64,000 nt of DNA from Bdellovibrionales bacterium (GCA_016716765.1 JADJVA010000004.1:248001-312000); one strand, 5' to 3'; positions 53,980-63,693 are shown, numbered from the stretch's first letter. Translations and numbers: made by a program. The notes: a model not told the origin generated them from the sequence alone.

Positions 53980-54473
53980 AGTTTCATTCCAAACGACAAG
54001 CAGGCGTAGTCTTGATAGGCAAGCCCAACAATATTTGCCATGTTTCGAATTCCCCACATGGCGTCCAAACCTATATAGATCGAATCAAAATAGATCCAGT
54101 GCAATCGAAGCGCCGGTCCCAAGGCAGAATCATCAGATTTGAGTTCAATTGTGGAGCCCTCATCTTTGAAGGAGCGAACCGTGTACATCGTCCCGACTCC
54201 AAAACCTGGAGAGATGACGCCACCCCACATGGTGCCACTGTTGTGAATCCAGTAATATGACAATTGATAATTCGATTGAAAGTAGTACTGATTTGCCACT
54301 CCTGTGGATGAAGCAAAAATCCCCCAGCTCGAATTTGAAATTCCTATAGCAAGTGCGGGAACAAATCGACCGCCAGTAGCCGATGTTGAGCCAGTTCCAA
54401 TTTCAAGGGAAGCCTGAGCCGAGAGACCAATCGAAAAGAAGAATAGAAACGACAAAGCTTTTGATACTGCCAC
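53973..54473 (-). CDS. Outer-membrane beta-barrel-like protein
   Basis: The 166-aa precursor has a cleavable signal (LSFLFFFSIGLSAQA). Alternating aromatic and Gly/Ser residues (QYYFQSNYQLSYYWIHNSG, GMKLW at the end) fit amphipathic strands with a C-terminal Trp. It resembles the next gene in composition, so the two may be related. It is the first gene of the operon that ends with the matrixin protease. Confidence 0.7.
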   Translation of the reverse strand: MAVSKALSFLFFFSIGLSAQASLEIGTGSTSATGGRFVPALAIGISNSSWGIFASSTGVANQYYFQSNYQLSYYWIHNSGTMWGGVISPGFGVGTMYTVRSFKDEGSTIELKSDDSALGPALRLHWIYFDSIYIGLDAMWGIRNMANIVGLAYQDYACLSFGMKLW

Positions 54474-54603
54474 AGCAGTAGTTTTCCATGGGGAGATTCA
54501 GTTGGGTAGGGAAAAACTTCCCACGATATTGGAGTTGAATTTCAAATCAGTTGGTCAGAGAAAATCGCCGGACTCATCTGGACTTTGGCATGGCGATTTG
54601 AAA

Positions 54604-56538
54604 TCAATTCTTGATTTTTTTAAACTCCACCATGAAGTAGGTCACATCGTCGACAAATGGAGTGCCATTTCGAAAGGATTCTATGTCGGAATTCAAACCT
54701 GCGTATGCGGCTTCGATGCCGGGTCCTTTTTGGAAGCCATTGAGAAGTGATCTCGTCATCCGCTGTTCATTCCATTGTTCGCCTTTTTCATTTTCAAGTT
54801 CTGTGACTCCATCAGTGTAGAAGAAGAGACGGTCGGCGAGATCAATTTTCCACTTCTCCACAGTGTAGGGACTTTTGAGTCCCTCTCCGAGTCGAGGTCC
54901 TGGAGTCGCGGTGAGAGCAGTAATATCCGATTTTTTGAGGTTCGTCTTGAGCGGAAAAACTAGAGGAGCTTCGTGGCTTGCATTGCATATTGTGATTTCG
55001 CTTGTCCTTAGATCAACGCAGGCAAGGCAGAAAGTCATAAGGATTTTTCCCTGCGTGGTCCCGTATATTGCATGGTTGAGGATTGACATCAGTCCATCCA
55101 AAGTCAGATTTGGGAAGTGGACAAGAAGACTCGCCGAGGCTTTCGCTGCGCTACACACCAGGGCAGCGGGTACGCCATGACCTGTGGCATCTCCAATGAA
55201 CAAATACACCTTGTCTCCGACGATGCTGTAATACCACCAGTCTCCTCCGCATTCGCTCGAGGTACGGTAGTGTCCCTTGATTTTGACGAAATCGTCTTCA
55301 TAGTTGGGCTTTGGAAATAGTGCATCTTGCACGGTCTTGGCCGTCTCCAGCTCCTGTTCCATTCTATTTTTGTTTGCCAAATCCTTTGCTCTGACCTCTG
55401 AATTGAAATCCTCGATATTTTCGTCAATGAGCGATTGGAGACGATGTGACTGAAGGTCCGAAATTTCATCTTGATGCACATAAAGATAGGATATCTTTTT
55501 CTCTGCGAGTTTTGATCTGTCCTCGATTGTAACAATCTGCCCCTTTTTTAGAATAGCAGTGTACCGAGCAAGTGTCTCCGAGTAGAGGTGGAGATTTACG
55601 GGAGAAGGGGAATCTATTTCAATTTTGGTTACGTCGAAAGGAGCCATGCCTTTTTCAATGGGGCCAACCAGATCAAAAGTACCAGATGGAATCTCAAAAA
55701 TAGCAAGGCCTATTTCTTGATTGCCGTACAGGCCAAATTGCTTGGTGGATGTTTTTGCCGTAGCCCAACTGGAAAAACTAGTTTTTCGGATTCTTATTTG
55801 ATGCAGCTTCATTTCGTCTAAATGAAACCCCTTCTCCTTGAGGAAATCTCGAAAACATTGAGCAAATAACTCGAGAAAATTCATTTCATCCTTTGAATCA
55901 CCCGCTAGGGTTCCAACGAGGTATCCAGTAAAGAAACTACTTGTGATAATAGAGCAGGTGAGGCGCGCGATAGAGCTTAAACTTTGAGTGGGTTTACTTG
56001 AGTCTGGCTTCGGAAACTTTTTTGAAATGTAAGAGAGGGCATTGTTGATCGTCTGAATATCGATAGTCCTTTTAACGTCGACATTTTTGAGAAGAGTGAC
56101 CTTTTGGTTTCGAAGTTCTGACCAATTAGCGCTTTGATTAGTTGCTGCACGGATAATTTTTAAAAACGATTCACCTGTAATTGGGGGATGGAGTGATTTT
56201 TTTGTTTGATATTGCGTAATTCTTGCTACGGCCGTTGGTAATTCGGTTTCTGCATAGGCAATGAAGTGAGTCGTCTTAAGGCGGCTAAATTTTTTGGCAA
56301 AGGAGGCCACTAGTTGGTAATCGTTATGGTCATAGGGAAGAAAGACAAAGTCCGGCAAATGTTGGACAATCATCGACTGCGCCTCTGTGAGAGAAGAGGT
56401 GAGAAGTGCATCGACACCGTTTTGCCAAAGATATTTCATGATAGAACGATTGAATTCTTCATTTTTTGCAATGATCAAAGCGACCGCGAAAGGCGTTGAC
56501 ACAGCTTGAGGATTTAATTTTGCCTGCAGGCTAGACAT
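54604..56538 (-). CDS. PP2C-type (SpoIIE/RsbU) phosphatase with N-terminal receiver-like domain
   Basis: I prefer ATG 56538 (MSSLQAKLN). Residues about 20-125 resemble a response-regulator fold without a clear phosphoacceptor. The middle is unrecognised. The C-terminal 240 residues are a PP2C-like catalytic domain with GGDWWYYS, IGDATGHGVPAALV, FFYTDGVTELE and FVDDVTYFMVEF, which carry the metal-binding aspartates. Such proteins dephosphorylate anti-anti-sigma factors. No partner is adjacent. Confidence 0.88.
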   Translation of the reverse strand: MSSLQAKLNPQAVSTPFAVALIIAKNEEFNRSIMKYLWQNGVDALLTSSLTEAQSMIVQHLPDFVFLPYDHNDYQLVASFAKKFSRLKTTHFIAYAETELPTAVARITQYQTKKSLHPPITGESFLKIIRAATNQSANWSELRNQKVTLLKNVDVKRTIDIQTINNALSYISKKFPKPDSSKPTQSLSSIARLTCSIITSSFFTGYLVGTLAGDSKDEMNFLELFAQCFRDFLKEKGFHLDEMKLHQIRIRKTSFSSWATAKTSTKQFGLYGNQEIGLAIFEIPSGTFDLVGPIEKGMAPFDVTKIEIDSPSPVNLHLYSETLARYTAILKKGQIVTIEDRSKLAEKKISYLYVHQDEISDLQSHRLQSLIDENIEDFNSEVRAKDLANKNRMEQELETAKTVQDALFPKPNYEDDFVKIKGHYRTSSECGGDWWYYSIVGDKVYLFIGDATGHGVPAALVCSAAKASASLLVHFPNLTLDGLMSILNHAIYGTTQGKILMTFCLACVDLRTSEITICNASHEAPLVFPLKTNLKKSDITALTATPGPRLGEGLKSPYTVEKWKIDLADRLFFYTDGVTELENEKGEQWNEQRMTRSLLNGFQKGPGIEAAYAGLNSDIESFRNGTPFVDDVTYFMVEFKKIKN

Positions 56539-56727
56539 TTCGACTCCGATGGATCTCACTTCGACACCATTTTATCTATCGGCGTTTTAGGGTCTAATAC
56601 TTAGTGTCAGAAGTTCTGATATTGATTGGATATCAGCTGAAAACGCTAAAATCCAACTGCCCTGAATCTGACTGGTTGAAAGTCTGGGTGCGGTCGTGTT
56701 ATGACTGCACGGGCTCTTTTGATGGGA

Positions 56728-56814
56728 GCGGGTATGGCGGAATTGGTAGACGCGCTAGATTCAGGTTCTAGTGAGAGCAATCTCGTGGAGGTTCAAGTCC
56801 TCTTACCCGCACCA
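56728..56814 (+). tRNA. tRNA-Leu (CAG)
   Basis: The 87-nt class II tRNA has an anticodon loop TTCAGGT (anticodon CAG) on a CTAGA/TCTAG stem. It has a long variable arm, the GGTTCAAGTCC T-arm and an encoded CCA end. It precedes the FGE-like lipoprotein gene. I found no att-type duplication of its end in this window. Confidence 0.95.
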
Positions 56815-56922
56815 GTTTTGTTCGAAGTTTTTCGAACGTGCAAAAATTACTTTTAAACGAATCATTTTTTTGGCAAGGCACTTGCATGTATCCTCGGGGA
56901 GCTACTAACCAGGGGTATATAT

Positions 56923-58104
56923 TTGAAACTCAAGAATATGGTATTTCTCTTTCCGGTATTGGGTTTCTTTCTTTTCAATACATTGGTGTCTTGTTCGCGA
57001 CTTCGAGAGAGCGAAGAATTAGCAGATCAAACTCAGGAGAGAAAAGGGGGTCCAACAGATTCGAAAGAGAGAGAAGAGAAACCAGAAAATGGAACAAAAA
57101 ATGATAAAGCACCTCAATTAGATTCAGATTCCACTCCCGATAGATCTTTGAAAATTCCTAGCGAGCCAGGTGCCTTGGAGGTGAGCAGGTTCAGATCAAT
57201 TTCATATTTAAAATGCCCCGAGAACTATTTGGGAGTACCTGGAATTAGCTCCTATGCTTCAGAGGATTTTTGCGTGGCAGCCTATGAGATGAAGATAAGG
57301 GGTGTAGATGATGGAAATACTCCTTATAAGCCCGAATATATTGCGGAATCTCGTCCGAGTGGCACTCCCTGGGTAAGTATTGATCGAAGTTCTGCAGAGA
57401 CAGAATGCCGGGCTTTGGGAGAAGGATATGATCTCATCTCTAACAATGAATGGCAGACCTTGGCACGAAACTTAGAACTTGTTTCGGATAATTGGACAAG
57501 TGAAAATGTTGGTAGAGAGATGATGTATGTTGGTAATTCCGATTGTGTTCCAGGGACAGCTCTGCCCGTCGTGAATAGTGAAGATCATTTTGATTTAACT
57601 ATGAACAATGATTATCAGAACTTGAAAATGGGAAGGGGCCAGCGGAGAACCTTGTTTCTTCCTAGTGGAGAGGCTGTTTGGGACCTTTCTGGAAATGTTG
57701 GTGAGTGGGTCAAAGGTGAGCTGAATTCCTATAAATATTACCATTATGATAACGATGATAGGGCCACAGAGATTTCTCGGTTTACTGAGTGGGGCGGGGC
57801 CACAGGCAGATCAGTTAATCGCATGCAGGCAAGGCAAGCGCTATTTGGCCCTCAGGGTTTCTATATGCATGGCAAGAGGTCAAATCAATATTATGGCTTG
57901 GGATATGCGGAGATTGAAGTCAATCTAGGATCAATTGTGCGAGGTGGATGGTCGTGTTTTAGTAGGCCAGCGGGCGTGTTCAGTGCGAGCCTCTATCATC
58001 AACCATCTGCCCCAGCAGGATATGGCTATGTAGGATTTCGCTGTGTGAAGCACATTGATTCTAAAAAGACCGAAGCCAGTTCAAGCCAAACTTCTACAAA
58101 GTAA
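56923..58104 (+). CDS. Formylglycine-generating-enzyme-like (SUMF1) lipoprotein
   Basis: The TTG at 56923 has AGGGG seven bases upstream. The signal ends in LVSC. After an acidic, Lys-rich linker comes an FGE-sulfatase fold: WVSIDRSSAETECRALGEGY, ISNNEWQTLARN, VWDLSGNVGEWV, IVRGGWSCFSRPAG and YVGFRCVKH. True FGE enzymes activate sulfatases. Many bacterial members are non-enzymatic surface proteins, and no sulfatase is nearby. It lies just upstream of the secretion operon. Confidence 0.85.
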   Translation: MKLKNMVFLFPVLGFFLFNTLVSCSRLRESEELADQTQERKGGPTDSKEREEKPENGTKNDKAPQLDSDSTPDRSLKIPSEPGALEVSRFRSISYLKCPENYLGVPGISSYASEDFCVAAYEMKIRGVDDGNTPYKPEYIAESRPSGTPWVSIDRSSAETECRALGEGYDLISNNEWQTLARNLELVSDNWTSENVGREMMYVGNSDCVPGTALPVVNSEDHFDLTMNNDYQNLKMGRGQRRTLFLPSGEAVWDLSGNVGEWVKGELNSYKYYHYDNDDRATEISRFTEWGGATGRSVNRMQARQALFGPQGFYMHGKRSNQYYGLGYAEIEVNLGSIVRGGWSCFSRPAGVFSASLYHQPSAPAGYGYVGFRCVKHIDSKKTEASSSQTSTK

Positions 58105-58368
58105 AAAAAGTACAGCTTATCGTAATGTCTGCCTAAGTCTGACGCCTATTGTGCTTTTTAGTCAGGTACAGGGGCCCTATAGTATAGGTGTCTACTGATT
58201 CCATAGTTCTGTAAAATTTATTCCTTCCTGCCTATGAGGAGCTGTTTAATCGAACCCAATCTAAGGGGATCTAAGTTGATCCGGGTCCACCTTTTGCAGA
58301 GGTTTTCTTTCTGATTGCCAATTTGGAACCGGAGTCACATCTGGAGAAAGTTTAGGTGAGTTAATAAA

Positions 58369-58671
58369 ATGAAAAATTCCAGAATGAATAATTTTAACCC
58401 TATGTGTTCTCTGTTTTTTTGCCTGATTTTTATGGTTGCATTAAATTTTATTGGTTTTGTAGCTTTAGGGCAAAGTGGACTAGAAGGCCAGATAAGCGAC
58501 ACCATCAATAGTTTGGTCAGGATTATAAATATTTTAATAGTTGGATTTGTTGTTTGGTCGGGGTTCCTGATTGCTAAGGGAGATGGCTCAGGTGTAGCCA
58601 GGCTCATCTACGGGATAATTGGGCTTGTGGTGGTCAATGCAGCCCAGCTCATTATTAGTTATTTTAGATAA
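58369..58671 (+). CDS. VirB2/TrbC-like conjugative pilin subunit
   Basis: The 100-aa protein has an N-terminal hydrophobic leader, a short loop with Gly-Ser-Gly, and two membrane helices (IINILIVGFVVWSGFLIA, LIYGIIGLVVVNAAQLII), the usual VirB2 pattern. It opens the type IV secretion operon, before VirB3 and VirB4. The upstream 264 bp must hold its promoter. Confidence 0.75.
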   Translation: MKNSRMNNFNPMCSLFFCLIFMVALNFIGFVALGQSGLEGQISDTINSLVRIINILIVGFVVWSGFLIAKGDGSGVARLIYGIIGLVVVNAAQLIISYFR

Positions 58672-58733
58672 ATAACTGATCTGATAGCCCCTGTTGCTTG
58701 GGTGAGTCTAAACCCTGAAAAGTAAGGTGTTTT

Positions 58734-59018
58734 ATGCGTTCGCCAGTTTATCGAAATTTAGATCGGCCCTTTCAAATCTTGGGATTTAACTCTGCAGAAT
58801 TAACTGTTCTTTGCATCTTTCTCGTAGGAGGGGGAGAACTCGCTGGCTTTATTGGACTTCATAGGATTTGGGCTCTGGTTTTTACAGTAGTAACTGGATG
58901 CTTGTTGATTTGGGTCCGCCGCTCTTTGGGTGATTACTTTGTCCCGAGATTAATTCGCTTCTTGGAACTTCCTAAAGAGATTTACTCTAAATTAATATTT
59001 AGATTTATCGTGGAGTAG
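58734..59018 (+). CDS. VirB3/TraL-like inner membrane protein
   Basis: The 94-aa protein starts PVYRNLDRPFQILGFNSAEL, typical of VirB3/TraL, and has two adjacent membrane helices. It lies 2 bp before the VirB4 gene, its normal partner. Confidence 0.78.
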   Translation: MRSPVYRNLDRPFQILGFNSAELTVLCIFLVGGGELAGFIGLHRIWALVFTVVTGCLLIWVRRSLGDYFVPRLIRFLELPKEIYSKLIFRFIVE

Positions 59019-59020
59019 AT

Positions 59021-61117
59021 TTGAGAAATATTTTTGAATTTTTTAAGCTAAAGGGAAAAGCACCATTGCCTTTTTCTCTGCGTGACTTTTGGAACGTCAG
59101 TAGAATTACTGAGCAAGGAATTATTTATTCAAAAAAGGCCACTGGCTTTATGTTTGAAGCCGGAGGATTGGATGGATCATTCTTGTCTTCGGACCAGCGT
59201 AAGTTGCTTCATGACGATTGGCGAACTTTGCTGCGTTTGTCCCCTGAAGAGGAAGTTCAAATCGTATTTCGTAAGAGAGTGGAATTTACGCGCTGGATTG
59301 AAGACCAATTTAATCAAATTTATCTATCTGACAATCCCTATGGAAGGCGCATTTTGCTTGAAAGACTTTCCGATCAAGTCTCGCGAATGGGCGAGGATCA
59401 ACCTCAGCTGTTATCCCAAAAAATAATCATCACCTTTTGGACGAGGGAAGAACTGGATGAAGACGCTATCGAAGAAAGACGGCAACTCGTACAATCTCAG
59501 TTGAGGGCCTTTGGTTTTTTTATCGGGATTCTAGATAAGGACAAGATTATCACTGAAATCAATTGCAGTGTTCAGGATCTCTCCGTTACAGAGCTACAGC
59601 AGCCTGAGTGGCCACACCTAAGAATAGAGGCTGGTCATATTCAAGTTAATGGTGATAATTTTCGAGCCTTAGAAATGACGAAATTGCCCGAGTCTTATAC
59701 CGAGCTCGGAATGATTCAGGCATTGACGGATTTGCCCTACCCAATAGATCTAAGTGTGCGGATAAAGGGCAGAGACAGTCGGCCTATTATTTCACGACTT
59801 GAAAGAAAGAGAAACTTGCTCAACGCTCAAAGATCTAATCGGTCAAGTCCGTCGCCACAAATTGAAAGCCAGATGGAGCAGATTGATCAGGTTCTTCGGA
59901 ATTTGGCTGACCGTTCGGAAGCAATTTTTGAAATGACAGTGACGCTGGGGTTGAGGTTTCCCCAACATTTGGTCTCACTTCATCGCAAGGCGTTGGCCAG
60001 CGTAATGCGTGCAGGGTCACAAATGGATTTTTGTGATTTTGATGAAGTGAGCTTGGGAACATTTGATGCCTATTTAGAGTGTATTCCCGGTTTTTCCGGT
60101 AAAAATCTGCGAACCCACACGGTTTTGGGATCAAATGCAATTCACTTTCTACCTTTTTTTCGACCCAGCCAGGGAGACTCAAAATCAGTGGCTACTTTTC
60201 AGACGCGAAAAGGGACTTTGTATGGAGTTGACCCTGTTGCAAATCAATCAGCTAACTACAATTGGTTGGTAAGTGGTACTAGCGGATCAGGAAAAAGTTT
60301 TTTTGTAAATTCCCTTTTGGCTCAGAGTGCTTCAATCGACCCTAATATCTTTATTGTGGATATTGGTGGCTCCTATAATAAATTGACTCAGTTTCTTGGC
60401 GGGAAAGTGAGAAGTCTGGAACCTGGTCAAGGATTTGAGTTGAGCCCATTTTTTCTACCAAAGAGCAAAGATCCTGGTGAAGAAAGAATGCGACGCCAAC
60501 ACATTTTTCAAATCTTCCTTGAGATGTGCAGAATCGATGGCCAACTTCCCTCCATAGAGGTTAGACATCAACTATCGGAGAGTCTTGAAATTATCTTTGA
60601 AATGGAAAAGCTTCCAGAACATCCCATTTCGTATTTAATCAGTTTGCTCGGTCAAGTTTCATCTAAAGAGGCGCGCCGATTGATAATGCTGCTTGAACGT
60701 TGGGCGAAGAATAATTTCTTTGGTCAGTTTTTGGACAATGACAAAGTGGTTGGCAATAGTGGATCGATTCTAGCTTTTGATTTAAAAGGACTTACTGAAT
60801 TTGAAGACCTTTCACGAGTGGTACAACTAATAGTTTGTGCAAGCCTTTGGGCTCGTATTCGTCAAACGGATGGAAAGCGATTTTCTTGGATTGTTTTAGA
60901 TGAGATTGCCTTTTCACTTTTGAAAGTTCAGCCATTGTTTGTAGATGAGCTTGTTTCAACTCTACGCAAGTATTTTGCGGGCGCTGTGATTGTTGTCCAA
61001 GATCTAGAAAAAGTCACATCCAGTTTGGCCGGTTCAAGCATTTTGCAAAATACATATTCCAAAGCTATTCTTCAGCAACGTGGAAATCCAAAAATTATTC
61101 TGAAGTCCTCTCATTGA
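59021..61117 (+). CDS. VirB4/TraC-type secretion ATPase (main part)
   Basis: The TTG start at 59021 gives a 698-aa protein. The VirB4 N-terminal domain is followed by the ATPase with Walker A SGTSGSGKSFFVNSLL, Walker B FSWIVLDEIAFSLL and IVVQDLEKVTSSL (VirB4 arginine/sensor region). It powers pilus assembly and substrate transfer. The frame ends early. The typical C-terminal block (SRKKGAYSDIFLI, VPSELEYWLATT) lies in the next frame at 61114-61362. The A-run at 61090-61094 is the likely site of a frameshift. Confidence 0.88.
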   Translation: MRNIFEFFKLKGKAPLPFSLRDFWNVSRITEQGIIYSKKATGFMFEAGGLDGSFLSSDQRKLLHDDWRTLLRLSPEEEVQIVFRKRVEFTRWIEDQFNQIYLSDNPYGRRILLERLSDQVSRMGEDQPQLLSQKIIITFWTREELDEDAIEERRQLVQSQLRAFGFFIGILDKDKIITEINCSVQDLSVTELQQPEWPHLRIEAGHIQVNGDNFRALEMTKLPESYTELGMIQALTDLPYPIDLSVRIKGRDSRPIISRLERKRNLLNAQRSNRSSPSPQIESQMEQIDQVLRNLADRSEAIFEMTVTLGLRFPQHLVSLHRKALASVMRAGSQMDFCDFDEVSLGTFDAYLECIPGFSGKNLRTHTVLGSNAIHFLPFFRPSQGDSKSVATFQTRKGTLYGVDPVANQSANYNWLVSGTSGSGKSFFVNSLLAQSASIDPNIFIVDIGGSYNKLTQFLGGKVRSLEPGQGFELSPFFLPKSKDPGEERMRRQHIFQIFLEMCRIDGQLPSIEVRHQLSESLEIIFEMEKLPEHPISYLISLLGQVSSKEARRLIMLLERWAKNNFFGQFLDNDKVVGNSGSILAFDLKGLTEFEDLSRVVQLIVCASLWARIRQTDGKRFSWIVLDEIAFSLLKVQPLFVDELVSTLRKYFAGAVIVVQDLEKVTSSLAGSSILQNTYSKAILQQRGNPKIILKSSH

Positions 61118-61362
61118 GCCAAGTAGATCAGTGGGCCATTGAATCTTTAAGTAGGAAAAAAGGCGCTTATTCTGACATCTTCCTCATTCGTGATACCGAT
61201 AAAACCGTTATACGTCATGTACCCAGTGAATTGGAATACTGGTTAGCCACAACAGCTCCAGAAGATGGCCAGATTCTCTCCGCTTCGATCGGCAAACACA
61301 GTAAAAATTTTCAACAAAGTATGATTGATTTCGTCGAAACTAAACAAGGAGTTGTGAAGTGA
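61114..61362 (+). CDS. C-terminal piece of VirB4 in the shifted frame
   Basis: The 82-aa frame continues family-specific VirB4 sequence: SLSRKKGAYSDIFLI, then VIRHVPSELEYWLATTAPEDG. It has only a TTG as start and no separate RBS of note. Read 5' of that TTG the frame is open through YSEVLS back to the A-run. It either belongs to a single VirB4 split by a sequence error or a mutation, or is separately translated by coupling. Confidence 0.7.
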   Translation: MSQVDQWAIESLSRKKGAYSDIFLIRDTDKTVIRHVPSELEYWLATTAPEDGQILSASIGKHSKNFQQSMIDFVETKQGVVK

Positions 61363-62072
61363 GACTTTCTGTTTTGCTCCTTTTGCCTATGGGACTCATG
61401 CATTCTTATTATCCGGTCCAGGCTCAGGCAGTCATTTCGCCTCAGTCGCTTCAGCTCCAGCAGCTTATTGAAAAGTCTGAAGAACAGATCAAATCTTTGC
61501 GAGAAATGCTTAAATATGAAAAGAGAGATTCAGAGTCTATACAGAATGTCAGCGTTATGCTCCAGAGGTTATCTACAGGAATTGATGATTCTATTGAGAA
61601 ATTTCAGGGAACTGAGGCCTTTTCCAAAGCTTTGCTAGAGCTACAGTCTAAGAGTGATTTTAAAAAAACATATTCTGATAGCATGGAGGTCAGAGAACGA
61701 AATCGACCAGCTATTGAAAAAAATGGTCAAGAGACTTCAGTTAAGAATGATTTTGATGATGTGGTAGCCTTTCAAAAGAGGAGTGTACAAGCTAATAATA
61801 GCGATTTGTCTCGCCAGTCCGTTTTGCAAAAGGCTTTGCAATCCGCCCAACCAGGGCTTGTTCCTAAGATTCAGGTAGAAGCACAGTTGGGAAGCTGGCA
61901 GGCCAGCACTCGTGTGTCGGCCCAGTTAACTGAACTCCTCTCTGCTATTCATGCTATGCGCGAAGAACTTAGGTCTATGAGGTTGAAGGACGAAGGTCCA
62001 AATATTTTGCAATTGCTAGTTAATGGTTCCAAAATGCAAAGCGAAAAACTACAACAGGCGCCTCGACAATGA
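61359..62072 (+). CDS. VirB5-like periplasmic pilus protein
   Basis: The GTG at 61359 overlaps the preceding stop. The 237-aa precursor has a signal peptide (SVLLLLPMGLMHSYYPVQAQA) and an extended helical, coiled-coil-prone body (QQLIEKSEEQIKSLREML, MREELRSMRLKDEG). Position and layout between VirB4 and VirB6 fit VirB5/TrbJ proteins. Sequence similarity is weak, so the call depends on synteny. Confidence 0.65.
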   Translation: MRLSVLLLLPMGLMHSYYPVQAQAVISPQSLQLQQLIEKSEEQIKSLREMLKYEKRDSESIQNVSVMLQRLSTGIDDSIEKFQGTEAFSKALLELQSKSDFKKTYSDSMEVRERNRPAIEKNGQETSVKNDFDDVVAFQKRSVQANNSDLSRQSVLQKALQSAQPGLVPKIQVEAQLGSWQASTRVSAQLTELLSAIHAMREELRSMRLKDEGPNILQLLVNGSKMQSEKLQQAPRQ

Positions 62073-63199
62073 GTACTGGTGCGAATCAAATTGTAGAGGT
62101 TTTTCCAATCAGCAAAGGAGCCTTTGGATTACCAGCAGACTGGTTCGATGTTTACGCTCCAAAGCTCATTCAACCGTCTTTCCTGCTCATGGTTTTACTC
62201 TTGATGATATCAATTGGAATACTCGCTTTAAAAAGATTCGAACATGCGCATTTAGAAAAGAAACTGTGGAATATCCCTATTATTATAGTCATAGTATCTT
62301 TTTGGCCCCATATTATGTTGTCTACAAAAAATCTGGTGGATATTTTTAACACCTTTTTGATTCGCGATATATTTCAGATAGAATGGAATGGATTTGGTTT
62401 TCCAGAGGTTGATTTAGGGTCTAGTATTCTTGAATTTTTGATTAGAGGACTGCCTAACTTATCCTATTGGATCATTTATGCTTTCTATATGATCTATTTT
62501 TTCTTTTTTGCGGTTTTGGGTCCCTTTGTTCTAGCTAAGGGGATCCTGTCTGATGAGATTGAAAATTTTCTAGATGTCATAAAGGAAATCGCTGTTCTAT
62601 TCTTATGGCAAACAACTCTCGCAATTTTGGTGGCCATTATAGCCCCTGATATTGTAAGCGGAAAAGCTTCATCCTCCTATATAAAAGCCAGTGTCTATTT
62701 TATGTCGTTGGTCCTATCGGTAATGATTTTTTTCGTTCCACGTATTACCCAGAAATTTGCTGGTCATCTGAGTGCCTCAATGTTTCCTCCAACTGTTCGT
62801 GCGTTGGGAGCTATATTTGGAATTTCACTTTCGAGTAGGGCTCTTGCCTCGGTCGGTATCCCAGTCGTGCCTCATAAATGGGAGGCTTTAACCCATAATA
62901 CATTGATGGTTCGAGAATTTGCGAAAAGTACGAGACACCAACATGAAGTGACAACTCTTGAGGAGGAGAAAAAATTGTTCGAACGGAAATTGGAAACTGT
63001 AATTGAGGAAGCATCCGACCACGGATCTGAGCCGTCGCATACGGACGGGCACCCGCCAAAAAACAATGGTGAGCATCATAAAAAGCATGAGGCAAAGGGT
63101 GGAGGAGAGGGGCCTCAGTCGAATTTCGTGAAATTGGCAAAAAAAGCAAAGGAAGATTTGAGAAGAAGCCCAGACCATGATGGTAAGGATCATGAATGA
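62069..63199 (+). CDS. VirB6/TrbL-like polytopic membrane protein
   Basis: The 376-aa protein has five to six membrane helices (LLMVLLLMISIGILAL, SYWIIYAFYMIYFFFFAVLG, VYFMSLVLSVMIFFV and others) and a long charged, His/Lys-rich cytoplasmic tail of about 100 residues. The first 260 residues match VirB6/TrbL topology. The ATG overlaps the VirB5-like stop. It should form part of the inner membrane channel. The tail is longer than usual. Confidence 0.72.
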   Translation: MSTGANQIVEVFPISKGAFGLPADWFDVYAPKLIQPSFLLMVLLLMISIGILALKRFEHAHLEKKLWNIPIIIVIVSFWPHIMLSTKNLVDIFNTFLIRDIFQIEWNGFGFPEVDLGSSILEFLIRGLPNLSYWIIYAFYMIYFFFFAVLGPFVLAKGILSDEIENFLDVIKEIAVLFLWQTTLAILVAIIAPDIVSGKASSSYIKASVYFMSLVLSVMIFFVPRITQKFAGHLSASMFPPTVRALGAIFGISLSSRALASVGIPVVPHKWEALTHNTLMVREFAKSTRHQHEVTTLEEEKKLFERKLETVIEEASDHGSEPSHTDGHPPKNNGEHHKKHEAKGGGEGPQSNFVKLAKKAKEDLRRSPDHDGKDHE

Positions 63200-63693
63200 T
63201 GAGAAGATATTTTACCTTGTTTATTTATAGTCTTGTGTTTGTTTTTCTTACTGCTAAATCGGCGGGTCTGTTGGACGGTGTCGCTCAGGCTGGTACAGAT
63301 GTTCGTGAAGTATCCGCCAGTTCTTGTGACATCATTCAGGTAAACCTAGGCTTGGGCATGACGACTCAAATTGTTTTGGAACAGGAGCCTAAGGTGACCC
63401 TTTATGCAGATAAAAAGCATTTTAAAATTACCACAACTTCTTTGTCTCCTCGAAGTCTTGCTATTATCCCATTTGTTGAGTCTTCAGAAATTGAAGCCCT
63501 TCAGTCTTCGCAAAACAAGAAGCTTTCCCCCAAAGGGCTAGCTTCGGAATTGGATAAATCCCTCAAGACCAATCTTTTTGTTTTTTTTGACAATAACAAC
63601 CAGTTGATGTTTCAGCTGAGATTTGTAGAAAAAAATAAAGCGGACTACATAGTCATGGTGAAACAGCTTTTCAAGAAGGGCTGTGGCTTATGA
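63196..63693 (+). CDS. VirB9/TraK-like envelope protein (short)
   Basis: The 165-aa precursor has a signal peptide (FTLFIYSLVFVFLTAKSAG). Its core VNLGLGMTTQIVLEQEPKVTLYADKKHFKITT fits the N-terminal domain of VirB9/TrbG/TraK. The usual C-terminal VirB9 lobe is absent, as in TraK-like short members. ATG overlaps the VirB6-like stop. Confidence 0.65.
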   Translation: MMRRYFTLFIYSLVFVFLTAKSAGLLDGVAQAGTDVREVSASSCDIIQVNLGLGMTTQIVLEQEPKVTLYADKKHFKITTTSLSPRSLAIIPFVESSEIEALQSSQNKKLSPKGLASELDKSLKTNLFVFFDNNNQLMFQLRFVEKNKADYIVMVKQLFKKGCGL

